DNA of 64,000 bases from contig CACYHD010000002.1 in the NCBI GenBank assembly GCA_902774125.1, positions 19,267-83,266 of the forward strand, in the 5' to 3' direction. The notes under the pieces were generated by a model. It did no database searches. It was not told where the DNA came from and was given only the letters and a program-made list of their open reading frames with translations. The position numbers and the translations under genes were made by a program. This DNA comes from an uncultured Lachnospiraceae bacterium (GTDB lineage: Bacteria; Bacillota; Clostridia; Lachnospirales; Lachnospiraceae). Of the stretch, positions 44,963-55,500 are shown piece by piece. Position 1 is the stretch's first letter. Every line of letters starts with the position of its first letter.

Positions 44963-46190
44963 ATAACTTCGCCTCCTTCTTCTGATGTCTCTTCTGAGCA
45001 GCAAGTCTTCTCTTCTGCTGCTTCTCTAGTTTCTTAAGTTTCTTCTCCTGCTTCTGTCTAGCCTTGATGTCCTTAGGTTTTCTATCTCTGAACAACAAGA
45101 ATACAATACCGATTATGATCAACGCCACGAAGGAATAAATCCATGCGTACGTTGCGGCGAATCCCAAACCACCGTTAGTATCCTCAGTAGCCTTTTCAAT
45201 CAATTCGTAAACAGGGTTGATTGAATCATACATACCTAACTGGATAACTGTAAATACAGTGATGATAAGTCCGATTGACTTAAGCATTGGAATTGTAATC
45301 TTCCACATAATCTGCCATGCATTAGCAGAGTCGATCTTAGCAGCTTCATAAATACTTGGGTTAATTTTCTGCAAACCATTGATAAATAGTACAATAGGGA
45401 TTCCAGTAAACCAAAGTATAATTGACAAGTGATCAAATATTCCCGCAAGACCTGATGCTAATCCTGGAGAGTAGCTCTCAATAATCTGCATAATGAAAAT
45501 ATTTGAGTAAGCGTTTGTACTAATTGCTTCTGCTGAAGCTTCAGCTGTACCTGCTGACTGTACTGTCAAAATCTGGCTCATAACCGGACCTGACATAATG
45601 ATAACTGGTAGGAAATAGATTGTTCTTAGAATTCCCTTACCAACGTTAATCTTACATAGCAAGTAAGCGATAATAAATGACAATACTACTACGATAAACG
45701 CATATGGAATAATCATCTGTAAGTAACTAAGCAACGCAGCTAAGAATTTTTCGTTCTTGAAGAATGCTGTGTAGTAGTTGCTAACACCGTTCCATTTGAT
45801 ATCGTAACCAAAAATAGTTGATTTTACGTTTGTAAAACTTAAGTAAATTGTCATGATGAATGGAAATGCTGTAAACACTAGGAAACCAATAATCCATGGT
45901 GCCATAAATGCATAACCTGTTCTGTTCTGACGCTGTTGATAAGTTTTAAGCTTTTTCTTCTTTCCTGAAGAAGCTCTCTTGGCTTCTTTATCGGCAGCCT
46001 TTTTAAGTCTTGCCTCATACTTAGCTTTTTCTTTCTTATCCTGTGCATCAATTTTGGCCTGCTGCTTTGGTGTGGAAGCAACACGTGTTCTTTTAGCTTC
46101 TGCCCTTTTCTCTGCTTTTACTTCTCTAGCAGCTTCTTTTTCAACTTTAGTAAGTCTCTTTTTCTTTGGGGCTTTTTCTTTTTTAGCCAT
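44952..46190 (-). CDS. Sugar ABC transporter permease, MalF type with basic tails (pair 2)
   Basis: A 412-residue CUT1 permease. Six membrane segments span about residues 90-365, with an EAA-like loop (NPSIYEAAKIDSANAWQIM). Unusual are an N-terminal 85-residue and a C-terminal 45-residue tail made almost only of Lys, Arg, Ala, Glu and Gln, both predicted cytoplasmic. Family members are normally about 290-320 residues. The stop and the upstream gene show a one-base overlap (TAATG). Confidence 0.9.
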   Translation of the reverse strand: MAKKEKAPKKKRLTKVEKEAAREVKAEKRAEAKRTRVASTPKQQAKIDAQDKKEKAKYEARLKKAADKEAKRASSGKKKKLKTYQQRQNRTGYAFMAPWIIGFLVFTAFPFIMTIYLSFTNVKSTIFGYDIKWNGVSNYYTAFFKNEKFLAALLSYLQMIIPYAFIVVVLSFIIAYLLCKINVGKGILRTIYFLPVIIMSGPVMSQILTVQSAGTAEASAEAISTNAYSNIFIMQIIESYSPGLASGLAGIFDHLSIILWFTGIPIVLFINGLQKINPSIYEAAKIDSANAWQIMWKITIPMLKSIGLIITVFTVIQLGMYDSINPVYELIEKATEDTNGGLGFAATYAWIYSFVALIIIGIVFLLFRDRKPKDIKARQKQEKKLKKLEKQQKRRLAAQKRHQKKEAKLYGK

Positions 46191-48688
46191 TATTTAACAC
46201 CCCCTTCCACAACAATTGCGCTCTGAGCGTTAACGCTCTTGCCTTTTACAGTAACTTTATCGTTAGTGTAGTTGATAATTACTGTTTTCTTATATCCGTC
46301 TTTTTCGTACTCGTTGGCGATAACACCGTCTTCAAGTACTGTTCTGTTAGTCCACTTGAATCCGCTAACGTTCTTCAATGTGTCATTAACAGTATTATAA
46401 ATTGTTCCAATCAACTTCTTGTACTGAGTAAACTCTGTTGAATAGTAATCAGCAGATGTTGTAGCAGCCAACAAGTATGAAGGCTTCTTAGTCAATACAA
46501 ATGATGGTGAAAGGTTGTAGTCTATCATCTTAAGCATATCTGCCTTAGAGTAGAATGAGAAGTTAGAATATGGAGCATATACTTCCATAGTTCCGCTTAG
46601 TACCATCTGTAGGAAAGGTACTGTATCTGTCTCATATACATACTGAGATGTGCCTACCATAGACTGCAAATATCTATCTGTGTATTTCCACAAATACTGG
46701 TTAGGATTAACCATGTTGAGTTTTACATCCTTATGAATATCTGCAAATACATTGCCAAACATCTTGATTGCCTCAGGTGCTGTTGTAGAACCACTGTTTG
46801 AATAAGTAGTTACTAGCTTGTTAGAAATACCTGCTACAGTAAATGACTTAGCGTACTCTTCAATATCCATATCATCATACAAGTCTTCAATCCATTCAAC
46901 ACTGCTTTCAGGTGTAGCATAACCAAACTCTGAAACAGGTACATTCTTAGGAAGAATTTCTGACTTATCTAACTCTAAATATTTAGTGTTCAAGTGACTT
47001 GCAGCTGTCTTGTAATATCCAACCATATCCTCATTGATCAATGAGAAGTCTCTTGAGAATGATACATCAATATCCTTCTTAGCGAAGTTAGTCATAAGGT
47101 CTTCGAACTCACCCTTTGAACCTACAGCTGAAGAAATGCTTGTGCTGTTAGGCTTAGCAAGTGTCTCACCCTTATTCTGCCAACCAATCAATCCTGAATT
47201 GATGTTCTTAACACCGTTTTTGTTTAATGTGTCAATAATGTTTTTGACATCATCACATGATGTAACTTCTACTTCCTGAGTAGAGAAAACACCCTTCTTA
47301 GAATCTGACATTAGGAAGTCAATTCTAATAGGAACATCTCCACTTGTGCTAACGTTTTCTTTGAGGATTTTCTCATCGATTAGATGTTGCTTGTAAGCCT
47401 TAGCCATACCAACATAATCTGCTGATGGTGTTCCGTCGCTTCCGTCACCACTTAGGAAATCATAAGTAATATCTACATCAAACTTATTAGCTGTATCCTG
47501 TACCTTACGATAAGAATCGCCTGCCTGGTTTGTTACCTGGAAGAATTCTGAGTTGTAAGTAAATGATGGATAAGCATAAGTATATTTGATCTTATTCTTT
47601 TCAGTTGATGATGGTACTACATTGATTTTCATGTACTCGTCGCCGCCATCAGCGTATGCAACGAATGCTGCCTGTGTTCCATCACCGTGACTGATACCAT
47701 ATACTGGCATTGTTGGACTACTTAGAGGAACAGCATCATTAAGCTTTTCCTGATAGTACATATTTGTTGCAGGATCTGCACCATATACGTTTCCTTCGTA
47801 GTCTGAGAACTTAGCTTTGTTTTTCTCGAATCTCATCAAAGCACCACTTCCGTCTGGTACCAAAACGTAACCAGGTGTAAGTGTCTTAGACTTGATTGTT
47901 GTCCAGTCTTCTTCTGCCTTGTTGTATACCTTAATGGCACCACCGCTGGCTCCGAGGAATGGAGTAACTACTAAACTCTTAACTTTGGCAAGTGACTTGC
48001 CTTTAATATCATCTTCCATTTCTTTTTGAGGAACCTTATAGTTGATTGTTCCATCTTCGCCGAAAGTGATATATACGTTCATTGTTACGTTGCCTTCATC
48101 AACTTTGAACTTACATTTAAGTTTGAACTCATTAGATTTAACTTTTGAAAGTGTTGATGAACCATCTCTAGCAACTTCTGCTGCAGATGAAACTCTAGAT
48201 GTTGACATACCTTCACCTGAACCCTCGTAGTACTCAAGTGTAATAAGTGAATTAGCCATAGCAGTAAACATTGAGTTAAGGCTATCCTCCTGAGGAGTGT
48301 TTGCTAACTCTTTGGCTTCATCTAGTGAAATTTCTTCATCTTCTGCATATTGCTTTAATGTCTTTTCGTTTTCTGCCTCTTTGGCAGCCTTGATGTCCTT
48401 ACTGAAAGGAGCATCAACACCAGTCTTCCATACGTAACCATTGTTTTTGTCCTTGATAGCGATAATATCTCTATCTTCTCTCCAATAGTATTCGTACTTG
48501 CCTGACTGATAAATTTTATTGTAGCCCTTCTTGCTTATCTCAAGTTTCTCAGAAACCTTTTCAGGTGCCTTACGAGTATCTCTGTTTGTGTTTAGATAAG
48601 CTGCTGCTACAGCTACTGTAACGGAAAGTAGGCCTAAGATGACAACAACGCTAACTGTTTTTTTGATAATTCTAGCCGCCTGTGACAT
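46190..48688 (-). CDS. DUF5696-type membrane-anchored extracytoplasmic protein
   Basis: An 832-residue protein with one N-terminal membrane segment (about 11-32), the rest extracytoplasmic. It shows the DUF5696-like pattern known from Firmicutes sugar ABC operons. Parts such as GYVLVPDGSGALMRFEKN and PVYGISHGDGTQAAFVAY suggest a beta-rich N-terminal region and a C-terminal barrel-like region as in glycosidase-related folds, but I cannot name catalytic residues. It overlaps the upstream NHL/Yip1 gene by 17 bases, with GGAGG inside that gene. Expected role: glucan handling or support of the transporter. Confidence 0.7.
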   Translation of the reverse strand: MSQAARIIKKTVSVVVILGLLSVTVAVAAAYLNTNRDTRKAPEKVSEKLEISKKGYNKIYQSGKYEYYWREDRDIIAIKDKNNGYVWKTGVDAPFSKDIKAAKEAENEKTLKQYAEDEEISLDEAKELANTPQEDSLNSMFTAMANSLITLEYYEGSGEGMSTSRVSSAAEVARDGSSTLSKVKSNEFKLKCKFKVDEGNVTMNVYITFGEDGTINYKVPQKEMEDDIKGKSLAKVKSLVVTPFLGASGGAIKVYNKAEEDWTTIKSKTLTPGYVLVPDGSGALMRFEKNKAKFSDYEGNVYGADPATNMYYQEKLNDAVPLSSPTMPVYGISHGDGTQAAFVAYADGGDEYMKINVVPSSTEKNKIKYTYAYPSFTYNSEFFQVTNQAGDSYRKVQDTANKFDVDITYDFLSGDGSDGTPSADYVGMAKAYKQHLIDEKILKENVSTSGDVPIRIDFLMSDSKKGVFSTQEVEVTSCDDVKNIIDTLNKNGVKNINSGLIGWQNKGETLAKPNSTSISSAVGSKGEFEDLMTNFAKKDIDVSFSRDFSLINEDMVGYYKTAASHLNTKYLELDKSEILPKNVPVSEFGYATPESSVEWIEDLYDDMDIEEYAKSFTVAGISNKLVTTYSNSGSTTAPEAIKMFGNVFADIHKDVKLNMVNPNQYLWKYTDRYLQSMVGTSQYVYETDTVPFLQMVLSGTMEVYAPYSNFSFYSKADMLKMIDYNLSPSFVLTKKPSYLLAATTSADYYSTEFTQYKKLIGTIYNTVNDTLKNVSGFKWTNRTVLEDGVIANEYEKDGYKKTVIINYTNDKVTVKGKSVNAQSAIVVEGGVK

Positions 48689-50738
48689 TTCTTATTACCT
48701 CCTTTCCAACTGTTACTAAGAAATCTGATAGCTGATCCCACATGATGAGAACAACTAATACTACGATTGCAGCAATCAACATAAATACTGCTGTAATGAT
48801 CAAGCTGACTACAGTTCTACCGAACTCATAATCATGTACTGTAGCTAGTCCCTCGAATATTGTAGCGATTGACCAAACAGTACCAACCATCATAATTACT
48901 GTTAGTATAAATGCTTCGTTATATGTTAATACGTAAGATGCTCCAATTGTAATAACCATTGAGAACATTACTGGCATTAAACCATATGCTGGAATCATAA
49001 ATACTTGCTTTAATGTACCGTCACCATCTGTGATACTTGTTACTAAGTAGTTACAGATAATGAATAGAATCAAAATAGCAAAGAAACCAACGATTACAGC
49101 ACCCATATCCATATCTTCAACGTCTGTGTACTGATAAATGAATCCCTTACCAGTTTGATACCACATATAAACACCGAAGAATACAACATATATAATCAAT
49201 GCTGCTAGTGGTGAACCGTGCTTATTAACCTTGATATCATAATATCTGTCGATTGGATGTCTTGCACATTTGAACGCATATCCGATTTCGCTAAGCACTG
49301 GCACCTTGCCAAGTTTCTTATATAATGATTTTCTCTTCTTTTTGAACTTACCTTTTCTATCAAAAATGCTGAATGCAATCTTCAATACGATAAGAATCAA
49401 AACACAAATTAGGAATGGTCCTAAATATTTTTGAATAGCTTTATTTCTAACTTCCCAGAAGGCATCTGAGTAACCAGCTCTGTTACCGGCAATCTCGAAG
49501 TCCTTCATAGCCTTAGAATACTTTTCATCGTTAAGGTATGCCTTGGCAACACCGTTGTGAGCTAGCACAGACATCTGGTTAAGTCTTAATACGTAACTCC
49601 AATTAGCTAGAGCCTCGTCATAATTACCTTTCTCGTATTCCTTAAGGGCGTGGAAAATAGTTGTAGCATACTCTGTTGGGATGAAAGATTGTAGATAACC
49701 TTTCTCGCCGTCTGCTGTCCAAATATTTCCTTTGTTATCAACAGCAATTGTTACTAATGATTTGAACAAACCTGAAACGTCAAGGTCACTTACCTGTGCA
49801 CCGAAGCTAAAGATTAGTTCGCCTTCTCTTGTGTACACATTGATGAAACCGTCAGTATCAGATGTGTAGATAATTCCGTCTCCATCAACCCAAACGTCTG
49901 TCATGTTTTCTGTACATACAACAGGGTTTGTGAACATGTTAGATCCATTAGTACTATGTTTCTTAAGAAGATCTTCACCCTCACCCATACATACTGAGTA
50001 AGCTGCACCGTGAACATCTACAAAAACATTTGAGAATGTTGTTGGTGTTGTGTTAAGAAGCGCTGAATTCTTTTCCTGCTCCTTAGTGTAAATCATCTTT
50101 AAGAACACCTGCTGAGGTGTTAGCACAGTTTTATTAGAAGCAAAGTATCCTAGGAATTCTCCTGTTTTTGCCAACTGAATAATACCATTGTAAACACCTT
50201 CTGAAACGATATATAAGTTGTCACCACTGTCGATAGCAACTTTGATTGGCTCGTAGTTAGTATCGGCAAAAATAGGTGCGTCTGGCTTATCATAACGTCT
50301 TTCGTAATTCAAATCCTTGTCGAATTTGAATACTGTTTTGGCGCCAGTATCTGCTACGTATAGCTCACCGGCATTTGTTAGGAAGAGACCCATTGGCTGA
50401 TTAAATCCTGAGAATCTCTTATCCTTAACTGTGTCTTTGGAAATTTCTTTTACAACCTTTTCCTTGTCTAGGCTGTAAATAAGAACTCTACTGTTACCAG
50501 TATCAGAAATGTATGCATTGTTGTCCTTGTCGATGAACATATCAGAAGCATTAGATAGTCCAATGCCTGTAATAGTTCTATCTGGCAAATATGCATCCTG
50601 TGTTCTTACATACTCGCTCTCATCATCAAGAGTGTATGTATAACTTGTCGCCTGTGAAGCTGACACTGATATAACACTCATTATCACCATGGCTACTGCA
50701 AGGAGCAGCATAGATGATTTCTTTAGTAAACCTTTCAT
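48672..50738 (-). CDS. NHL-repeat / TPR / Yip1-domain membrane protein
   Basis: A 688-residue protein. After a signal peptide (about 1-27) come NHL-type repeats (about 55-370; DNNAYISDTGNSRVLIYS is a clear one), a short TPR-like helical stretch (380-440), one membrane segment (about 445-465), and a C-terminal Yip1-like region of about five segments. The NHL propeller would lie outside the cell. It sits between permease pair 1 and the DUF5696 gene, with GGAGG before the ATG, and so belongs to the transporter operon. A sensing or scaffold role is inferred. Confidence 0.78.
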   Translation of the reverse strand: MKGLLKKSSMLLLAVAMVIMSVISVSASQATSYTYTLDDESEYVRTQDAYLPDRTITGIGLSNASDMFIDKDNNAYISDTGNSRVLIYSLDKEKVVKEISKDTVKDKRFSGFNQPMGLFLTNAGELYVADTGAKTVFKFDKDLNYERRYDKPDAPIFADTNYEPIKVAIDSGDNLYIVSEGVYNGIIQLAKTGEFLGYFASNKTVLTPQQVFLKMIYTKEQEKNSALLNTTPTTFSNVFVDVHGAAYSVCMGEGEDLLKKHSTNGSNMFTNPVVCTENMTDVWVDGDGIIYTSDTDGFINVYTREGELIFSFGAQVSDLDVSGLFKSLVTIAVDNKGNIWTADGEKGYLQSFIPTEYATTIFHALKEYEKGNYDEALANWSYVLRLNQMSVLAHNGVAKAYLNDEKYSKAMKDFEIAGNRAGYSDAFWEVRNKAIQKYLGPFLICVLILIVLKIAFSIFDRKGKFKKKRKSLYKKLGKVPVLSEIGYAFKCARHPIDRYYDIKVNKHGSPLAALIIYVVFFGVYMWYQTGKGFIYQYTDVEDMDMGAVIVGFFAILILFIICNYLVTSITDGDGTLKQVFMIPAYGLMPVMFSMVITIGASYVLTYNEAFILTVIMMVGTVWSIATIFEGLATVHDYEFGRTVVSLIITAVFMLIAAIVVLVVLIMWDQLSDFLVTVGKEVIRNVTGG

Positions 50739-50748
50739 ATGTGCCTCC

Positions 50749-51618
50749 TTACTTAATACCTGAACTAGCCATAGTGTTCATAACCTTAGACTGCATTGCG
50801 ATGAAGATAACTAGGGTAGGAATAAACATAATTAAGTTCGCCGCTGCTACCATACCGGCTGCAGACATTGCGTTATTAACACCGATGGAGTTAACGTAGT
50901 ATGTCAATGTTCTTAATGCTTCGTTTGTAATATAGTTGTTGGACGTTTCCACATTGCCCCAAACCTGCTGGAATGTCAAAACGACTGATGTAGCTAGGGC
51001 TGGCTTTGTTAGTGGAATAATAATCTTTCTAAGGATTGTTATATCTCCAGCACCGTCCACTACTGCTGCCTCTATTAGCGCATCTGGAATGCCGTCTACG
51101 AACTGTTTAACCAAGAATAAGCCTACTGGCATCGCTATTAGAGGTAAAATGTGTGCAAACCATGTGTTGTATGCACCTACATTTACGATAATCAAGTATC
51201 TTGGAATTGATACGGCTGTTGCTACGAACATTAGGGCCATCTGGTTGATTTCCCATAGAGCGCCGCTGGCTTTGAACTTTTTCTTAGAGAAAACGTAAGC
51301 AGCCATAATTGTAATGATTAAGTTAAGAACAACTGTTAATACTGTTACAATTAATGAATTCAAGAAATATCTTGACATTGGAATACCTGTTGAACCTGCT
51401 AAGTTCAATAGGTTTTTAAAGTTGTCTAAAGTCGGATTATATACGAACAAACTTGGAGGGAACTTGAACAATTCGCCTAGAGGCTTGAACGCATTACCAA
51501 TTAAGAATACTACCGGGAGAATCATAAATACTGATAATGGTAATGATATAACATGGAATTTAATCTGACTTTTTGAAAATCTTGATGGATTAATTCTATT
51601 ACCTTGAAAATTAGCCAT
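50749..51618 (-). CDS. Sugar ABC transporter permease, MalG type (pair 1)
   Basis: A 289-residue CUT1 permease with six membrane segments and an EAA loop (IPDALIEAAVVDGAGDITIL). GGAGG precedes the ATG. It is 14 bases after its MalF-type partner and ends ten bases before the NHL/Yip1 gene. Confidence 0.93.
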   Translation of the reverse strand: MANFQGNRINPSRFSKSQIKFHVISLPLSVFMILPVVFLIGNAFKPLGELFKFPPSLFVYNPTLDNFKNLLNLAGSTGIPMSRYFLNSLIVTVLTVVLNLIITIMAAYVFSKKKFKASGALWEINQMALMFVATAVSIPRYLIIVNVGAYNTWFAHILPLIAMPVGLFLVKQFVDGIPDALIEAAVVDGAGDITILRKIIIPLTKPALATSVVLTFQQVWGNVETSNNYITNEALRTLTYYVNSIGVNNAMSAAGMVAAANLIMFIPTLVIFIAMQSKVMNTMASSGIK

Positions 51619-51632
51619 TTATATCCTCCTTT

Positions 51633-52574
51633 CTAATATTCATCTTTTTCTGTAAATAGATTATTTGCTACCTTACTACATACCCATACTAGACAGAGCA
51701 ATGCAACTGATACAGCTGAGGCGTATCCCATTTCGTAACGTACATAAGCGTAGTCATCGATATGGTTAGCAATTAGCTGACCGGCATAGTCTGGTGTTGG
51801 GTTCGCACCTGCTAGGGAAACACCGATCCAACCCATGTTGAAGGCGTTTACGATAGACATAACGGCACCAAATAACATCTGTGGTTTCATTGATGGCACA
51901 GTAATGTAAATAATTTCCTGTGCTCTGTTTTTGATTCCGTCCACATATGCAGCTTCGTATAATTCTTGATCGATGTTCATGATACCTGAGAGCATGGACA
52001 AGAAGCCGATACCCATTGATGACCATAACGATACAAAAATCATAATTTGCATAAAGTAGTCAGAACTAATCAACCATTGTACTGGTTGGTTGATAAAACC
52101 AAGTTTTTGCAAATAAGCATTAGCAAGACCTGACTGGTCACCTGAGAAGATTGTCTTCCAAATAACCTGAATCATAAGCATACCAACCATTGAAGGTGTA
52201 TACATTGCTAGTGCATAAATTGTTCTAGCACGTGGTGTAACCTGAGCCAAAACCCAAGCCATGATAAATGATAGAACATAACCACCAACACCTACTACGA
52301 TAGCGTAGAGAATTGTGTTAGGTAAAACGAATTTCATAAATACTTCATCGCCTGTAAGCAATGTGATGTAGTTATTCATACCTGCAAAAGAAGGAGTGTT
52401 AATTACATCAAAGTAAGTAAATGATAATCCTATAGCGATAACGATAGGAAGTAAAATAAATGAACAAAACATTATCGCATAAGGTAGTAATAATGCAAAA
52501 GATCTAAATCCGTCTGTTTTTAGCGGATTATGTCTTTTTTTGCTTACGCTGTTTACAGCAACTGCCTCTGCCAT
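51633..52574 (-). CDS. Sugar ABC transporter permease, MalF type (pair 1)
   Basis: A 313-residue CUT1 permease with six membrane segments and an EAA loop (DQELYEAAYVDGIKNRAQEI). Unlike the pair 2 MalF it has no long basic tails. The start ATG shares one base with the stop of the large substrate-binding protein gene (TAATG), so translation is coupled. Confidence 0.93.
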   Translation of the reverse strand: MAEAVAVNSVSKKRHNPLKTDGFRSFALLLPYAIMFCSFILLPIVIAIGLSFTYFDVINTPSFAGMNNYITLLTGDEVFMKFVLPNTILYAIVVGVGGYVLSFIMAWVLAQVTPRARTIYALAMYTPSMVGMLMIQVIWKTIFSGDQSGLANAYLQKLGFINQPVQWLISSDYFMQIMIFVSLWSSMGIGFLSMLSGIMNIDQELYEAAYVDGIKNRAQEIIYITVPSMKPQMLFGAVMSIVNAFNMGWIGVSLAGANPTPDYAGQLIANHIDDYAYVRYEMGYASAVSVALLCLVWVCSKVANNLFTEKDEY

Positions 52575-55500
52575 TATTTTTTACCTCCTTTCGCCTTATC
52601 TTTGTTAGCCTGAATCCAATCATAACCGCGAAGTTTGAACTTCTTGATCATCTTGCCGTCGGCATTGTAATATCCAAGCTCCTGCATCTTACGAACAATC
52701 TCTTTGTTAACATCAGACTTAGCTTCGTCTACAGCAACCTGTGCAGATATACCGTCGAATACCATTGATGTCCAAATGTTAGAAATAGTTCTCTCTAGTA
52801 GATACTGACCTGGAGTTCTTGTTACGTCAGTTACGTACTGAATCTGATCCAATACGATGTTTTTGTCTTTCTCATCCATTGAGTTATTTCTTAGGGCATC
52901 CATATTAGCTGATAACCAGAAATATGTCTTCCCGTATGATGAGCGAAGTGTGTAACTGTACTCTGTCTGAACGTCTGTGCTTGTCCACCATTTTAGGAAG
53001 TCCCAAGCAACATCTTTTTTGTCAGAAGACTTGAAGATAACACCACCAGTACCGTTAGCAACGAATGTTCTGTTAGTTGTTCCGTCTTCCTGTACTGTTC
53101 CGATATATGGAGCGATTCCCCACTTACCGTCTAACTCCATAGCACCGTTTTTAATTAGAGTGTAATCTTCCATACCGATGATACCGATTGGAAGTACTGA
53201 GTATCTAAACGAGTTAAAGAATGTGTTAACACTAGTCTGTAGTGAGTACTTAGTGAATAGGTCGCCTAGGAACTGTAGTCCCTTAACAGCCTTCTTAGTA
53301 TCAACACCAGTTGTTACAAGTCCCTTGTCATCCTGAACATATAGTGAACCACCATTCTGTAGCACCATAGGAGCTGTCTGGTAGAACCACTTGTATCCTG
53401 TAGCACCAAGTGAGATGTTGTGATAGAAGTTCATACCGTATCTCTGTAGAGTAGGCAAAATATCTATTAGCTCATCCCAGTTATCAGGAACTTCTAGTCC
53501 TAACTGTTTGAAAATATCTTTTCTATAAACTACTGCATTAAAGTCTGTTGTTTCTGGAATAGCATACATTCCCTCGTTATATACGTATGATACGAATGCA
53601 CCTGTTGGGAATCTGTTAGCTACCTGCCAGAAGTCATCGAACTTAGACAAATCATACAAAGCACCACGGCTTGATAAGTCAAATGGTACGTATGACATTA
53701 ATCCAAGGGCAACGTCTGGAGCTTCATCTGCTGCGATAGCAAGTGTTAGCTTGTTAACGTCAGGCATTGCTGCGATTTGAACTTTAACGTCCTTGCCATA
53801 TTTTTCTTTGTAATACTGCTTGAATTCTGTATCAGCCATTTTCTGAAGTAAGTCTACGTGAGTGATAGCTCTGTTAACCCAAATTGTAAGTGTTTCTGGA
53901 TCGTTAGCAGCTCCTGTAGAATACTTGCTAGATGTAAATGTGTTAACAAGTGATCTGATACCTGTCCACAATGCGCCACCAGCACTTGGGTTGGCTTTGC
54001 CGATTTCATCTTCATCGCCGATTACATAAATTCTATCAAGAATAAAATCATTAGATGTTACTTCTGTTGTGAAGTTACTTAATGATACAAGTACTGAGTT
54101 ATCAGCACCAGTCAAATCTGTTAAGTGAAGAGCAATATCATCTGGATATTCTTCCATAATATCAATGTACTCTTCAGCTTCATCTAAGTAAGTAAGTACA
54201 GCGCCGGCATTACCGTTGTCTGAGTAATCCTGAAGCATAAATCTAATATGCTGAATAACTGTCTCGTATGCCTCTAAGTACTTAGCCACATTAGGGATGT
54301 ACTTAGTCATCTTCCAGTTACGGTTCTCATCCGCTTCCTTACCTGTGATCTTAGTAATTTCCAATTGGAAGTTTGTTACATGCTGTTCAATAAGTAGGGC
54401 ATATCTATAAGCTTCCATAATAGGTGAGTTTTCCTGTTTGATAGTAATAGTATGCTTACCCTTTGTTAGATAGAAGTTATATTTTTTGCCATCCTTGTCA
54501 GACAAAACTTCGTTGGCATATCCTGATGATGTAGCATCAAACTGATAGTTGTACATCTCAGCAAATGGAACTTCGCCATCTAACTTGATTGTCTCAAATG
54601 TAACAAATTCTTTTTTGTTGTTTTGATAATGGAAAGCTAGGTTGTAATTACCAGTTTTCTTAACGTCAATTGTGTAATTAACTTCAATACCTGCTTCCTT
54701 CCAGTTCAATGTATTAAGCTTTTCTGTATCTATATTGAATCGTGTAAGTGAATCCTTAGCAACTGAGCCATAAATAGCATCTGTTGAGTTCTTACTTGAG
54801 TAGTAAACTGCGTCAACCTGTAACTGAGCATCCTTGTCTGTTACAAGCTTTTCGCCTGAATGCTTCTTAGCATACTCCTTGTAAGACTTAACATTTTCTT
54901 TTGCTGCCTCAGCCTTAATCTGACCTAATGCCAAACCACTTGATGATACGTTCGTAATCTCAATCTTGTTAGAACCCTTCTTTAGGTAAAAACAAAGAGG
55001 AGTTGTTGAAGTATATGTGTTGTTGTATAGATATACACTAGCCCATTCTTGGATTTTATTTTGGCTTGGAGCCATCTCATCGCCATAGCTATCTACTGGG
55101 AACTTCTTCTTATCAGAACTACTTATAAAGTCCTGCTTTCCTGAGTCATCCCAGTTAACACGCATTGAGATTGTATTCATTTCTGTATAATCCTGCTTAC
55201 CGTTAACTGCTACGCTAACTGTATAATCTGACAAAGATTCGCCAGCAGAAATATAATCAACGTTTAGATAATACAATCCTTCCTTGGCAACAGAAACATC
55301 ATAGACTGCCTTGTCTTGGTAATCCAAGTCTTTCATGTCATGCTTATAGTTAGTGATAGCTTTTGGCGCATTCTTTGTTTTTGCAGCGTAGTCCTTAGTA
55401 GAAACTCCGTCTTTAATCTGCGCTGTTGCTGTACCTTCACCAATCTTCTTTTCGGCTGCAATAAAATCTGAGTAGTAAACTTCAGCCTTCTCGCCTTTTT

